Source: Muribaculaceae bacterium
GTDB taxonomy: Bacteria; Bacteroidota; Bacteroidia; Bacteroidales; Muribaculaceae
NCBI GenBank assembly: GCA_017962285.1
Contig: JAGCVR010000073.1
Coordinates: 1 to 8,280, forward strand
Direction of reading: 5' to 3'
DNA length: 8,280 bases
In this document: in pieces, positions 7,788 through 8,280 of the stretch
Numbering within the stretch: the first letter of the stretch is position 1
Layout: the number at the start of each line of letters is the position of its first letter
Notes under the pieces: generated by a model
The model's input: only the letters and a program-made list of their open reading frames with translations
Database searches by the model: none
Told to the model about the DNA's origin: nothing
Translations under genes and position numbers: made by a program

Positions 7788-8280
7788 TGAGCTATTGTTT
7801 GAACAAACAGAACTGTTTGGTTACTTGGCAGATGCATCGCCTCGGGAAGTGCATCATGATTAAACATAGCCCGAACCACGGTTTTCAGACCGGCAGAAGC
7901 ACAGTAAAGGTACATATTCTGAGATGCCGCACCTGCGGTGTAGGCCTGAAACTCCAGCCGGTATTGCTTTTCTGTGTCTGCTACCATCACAACATTTATC
8001 GGGGCCTTCTGAGCAAATTCCTGACGACATGCAAGTTCGCGGAAGTCACCTGTGTTGACCACTGTAAGCGTATTCTTGGCAGGGTCGTAGAGACTGATGT
8101 CGTGGTCGGTAATCACATATAACAGCAGTTCCTGACGGTTCATGGCAGTTGCCACTGTGTGCTTGCCGTCGTGGGTAATGCCCCATGCCGCCCACAGGAT
8201 ATTGGACAGCTCTTGTTTAGTAACTGGTTTCGTGTAGTCATAGTCTCGAACCGATTTACGCTCCGAGATAGCCTGCATCA
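7784..8280 (-). CDS. Nitroreductase-family protein (SagB/ThcOx type), N-terminus cut by the window edge
   Basis: FMN-dependent oxidoreductase family; the natural substrate is unknown. At least 164 codons are visible. The segment ISERKSVRDYDYTKPVTKQE has the FMN-phosphate-binding RxSxR pattern of nitroreductases (R, S, R at 7, 9, 11 counted from the Met at 8278). Further family marks are LSNILWAAWGI (24-34), NRQELLLYV (47-55), the KAPINVVMVAD strand (91-101) and the helix GAASQNMYLYCASAGL (116-131). SagB/ThcOx-type proteins of Bacteroidales are about 200-220 aa and often carry an N-terminal signal peptide, so perhaps 30-50 residues, including any export signal, lie beyond base 8280. The Met at 8278 is therefore probably internal. 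The C-terminus stops at VQTIAH, without the Gly-Tyr-Pro-Lys-like tail common in relatives. The stop overlaps the start of the next gene. Confidence 0.85.
   Translation of the reverse strand, partial: MQAISERKSVRDYDYTKPVTKQELSNILWAAWGITHDGKHTVATAMNRQELLLYVITDHDISLYDPAKNTLTVVNTGDFRELACRQEFAQKAPINVVMVADTEKQYRLEFQAYTAGAASQNMYLYCASAGLKTVVRAMFNHDALPEAMHLPSNQTVLFVQTIAH

Noticed and set aside
8276..8278. Met at 8278 as the true nitroreductase start
   Set aside because: The frame is still open at the window edge, and the family normally has tens of residues before the RKSxR segment.
1..8280. Defence system, mobile element, CRISPR, tRNA or rRNA
   Set aside because: Reading both strands I found no direct repeats, transposase, integrase or RNA-gene signature, and coding genes fill nearly the whole window. 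The helicase-nuclease has the full AddA/RecB layout and needs no defence explanation.

Overview
The window looks like ordinary chromosome from a member of the Bacteroidales (Bacteroidota). Three things point there: a TAnnTTTG-type promoter (TATCTTTG) ahead of argS, almost no Shine-Dalgarno sequences but A-rich leaders, and proteins of Bacteroidales type (a DUF5715-like lipoprotein, a SagB/ThcOx-type nitroreductase, an AddA-like helicase-nuclease, and a HAD phosphatase with a DMDGVLYDS motif). Genus cannot be resolved by eye; Bacteroides, Prevotella and Muribaculaceae relatives all remain possible.

All six genes lie on the minus strand, so transcription runs from high to low coordinates. In that order they are: a nitroreductase-family protein cut by the right edge (7784-8280); a lipoprotein with an M15-like zinc-peptidase signature whose TTG start overlaps the nitroreductase stop (7098-7787); a HAD-superfamily hydrolase (6334-7071); 3-dehydroquinate synthase aroB with a GTG start (5277-6323); a large UvrD-type helicase with a C-terminal PD-(D/E)XK nuclease domain, AddA-like (1861-5247); and arginyl-tRNA synthetase argS (1-1775), which loses only its last few codons at the left edge.

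The first five genes are separated by a 4-base overlap, 26, 10 and about 29 bases. I see no promoter or terminator between them, so they plausibly form one transcription unit. Their functions (redox enzyme, envelope lipoprotein, phosphatase, aromatic amino acid synthesis, DNA break repair) are not obviously one pathway; the grouping looks like a housekeeping operon. argS follows after an 85-base gap that carries its own promoter.

Apart from that gap there is no stretch without a gene. I found no RNA gene, mobile element, CRISPR array or long repeat. I do not see convincing evidence of a novel system. The points most worth a second look are the zinc-peptidase signature in the lipoprotein, the run of non-ATG coupled starts, and an AddA-like gene with no AddB partner next to it.
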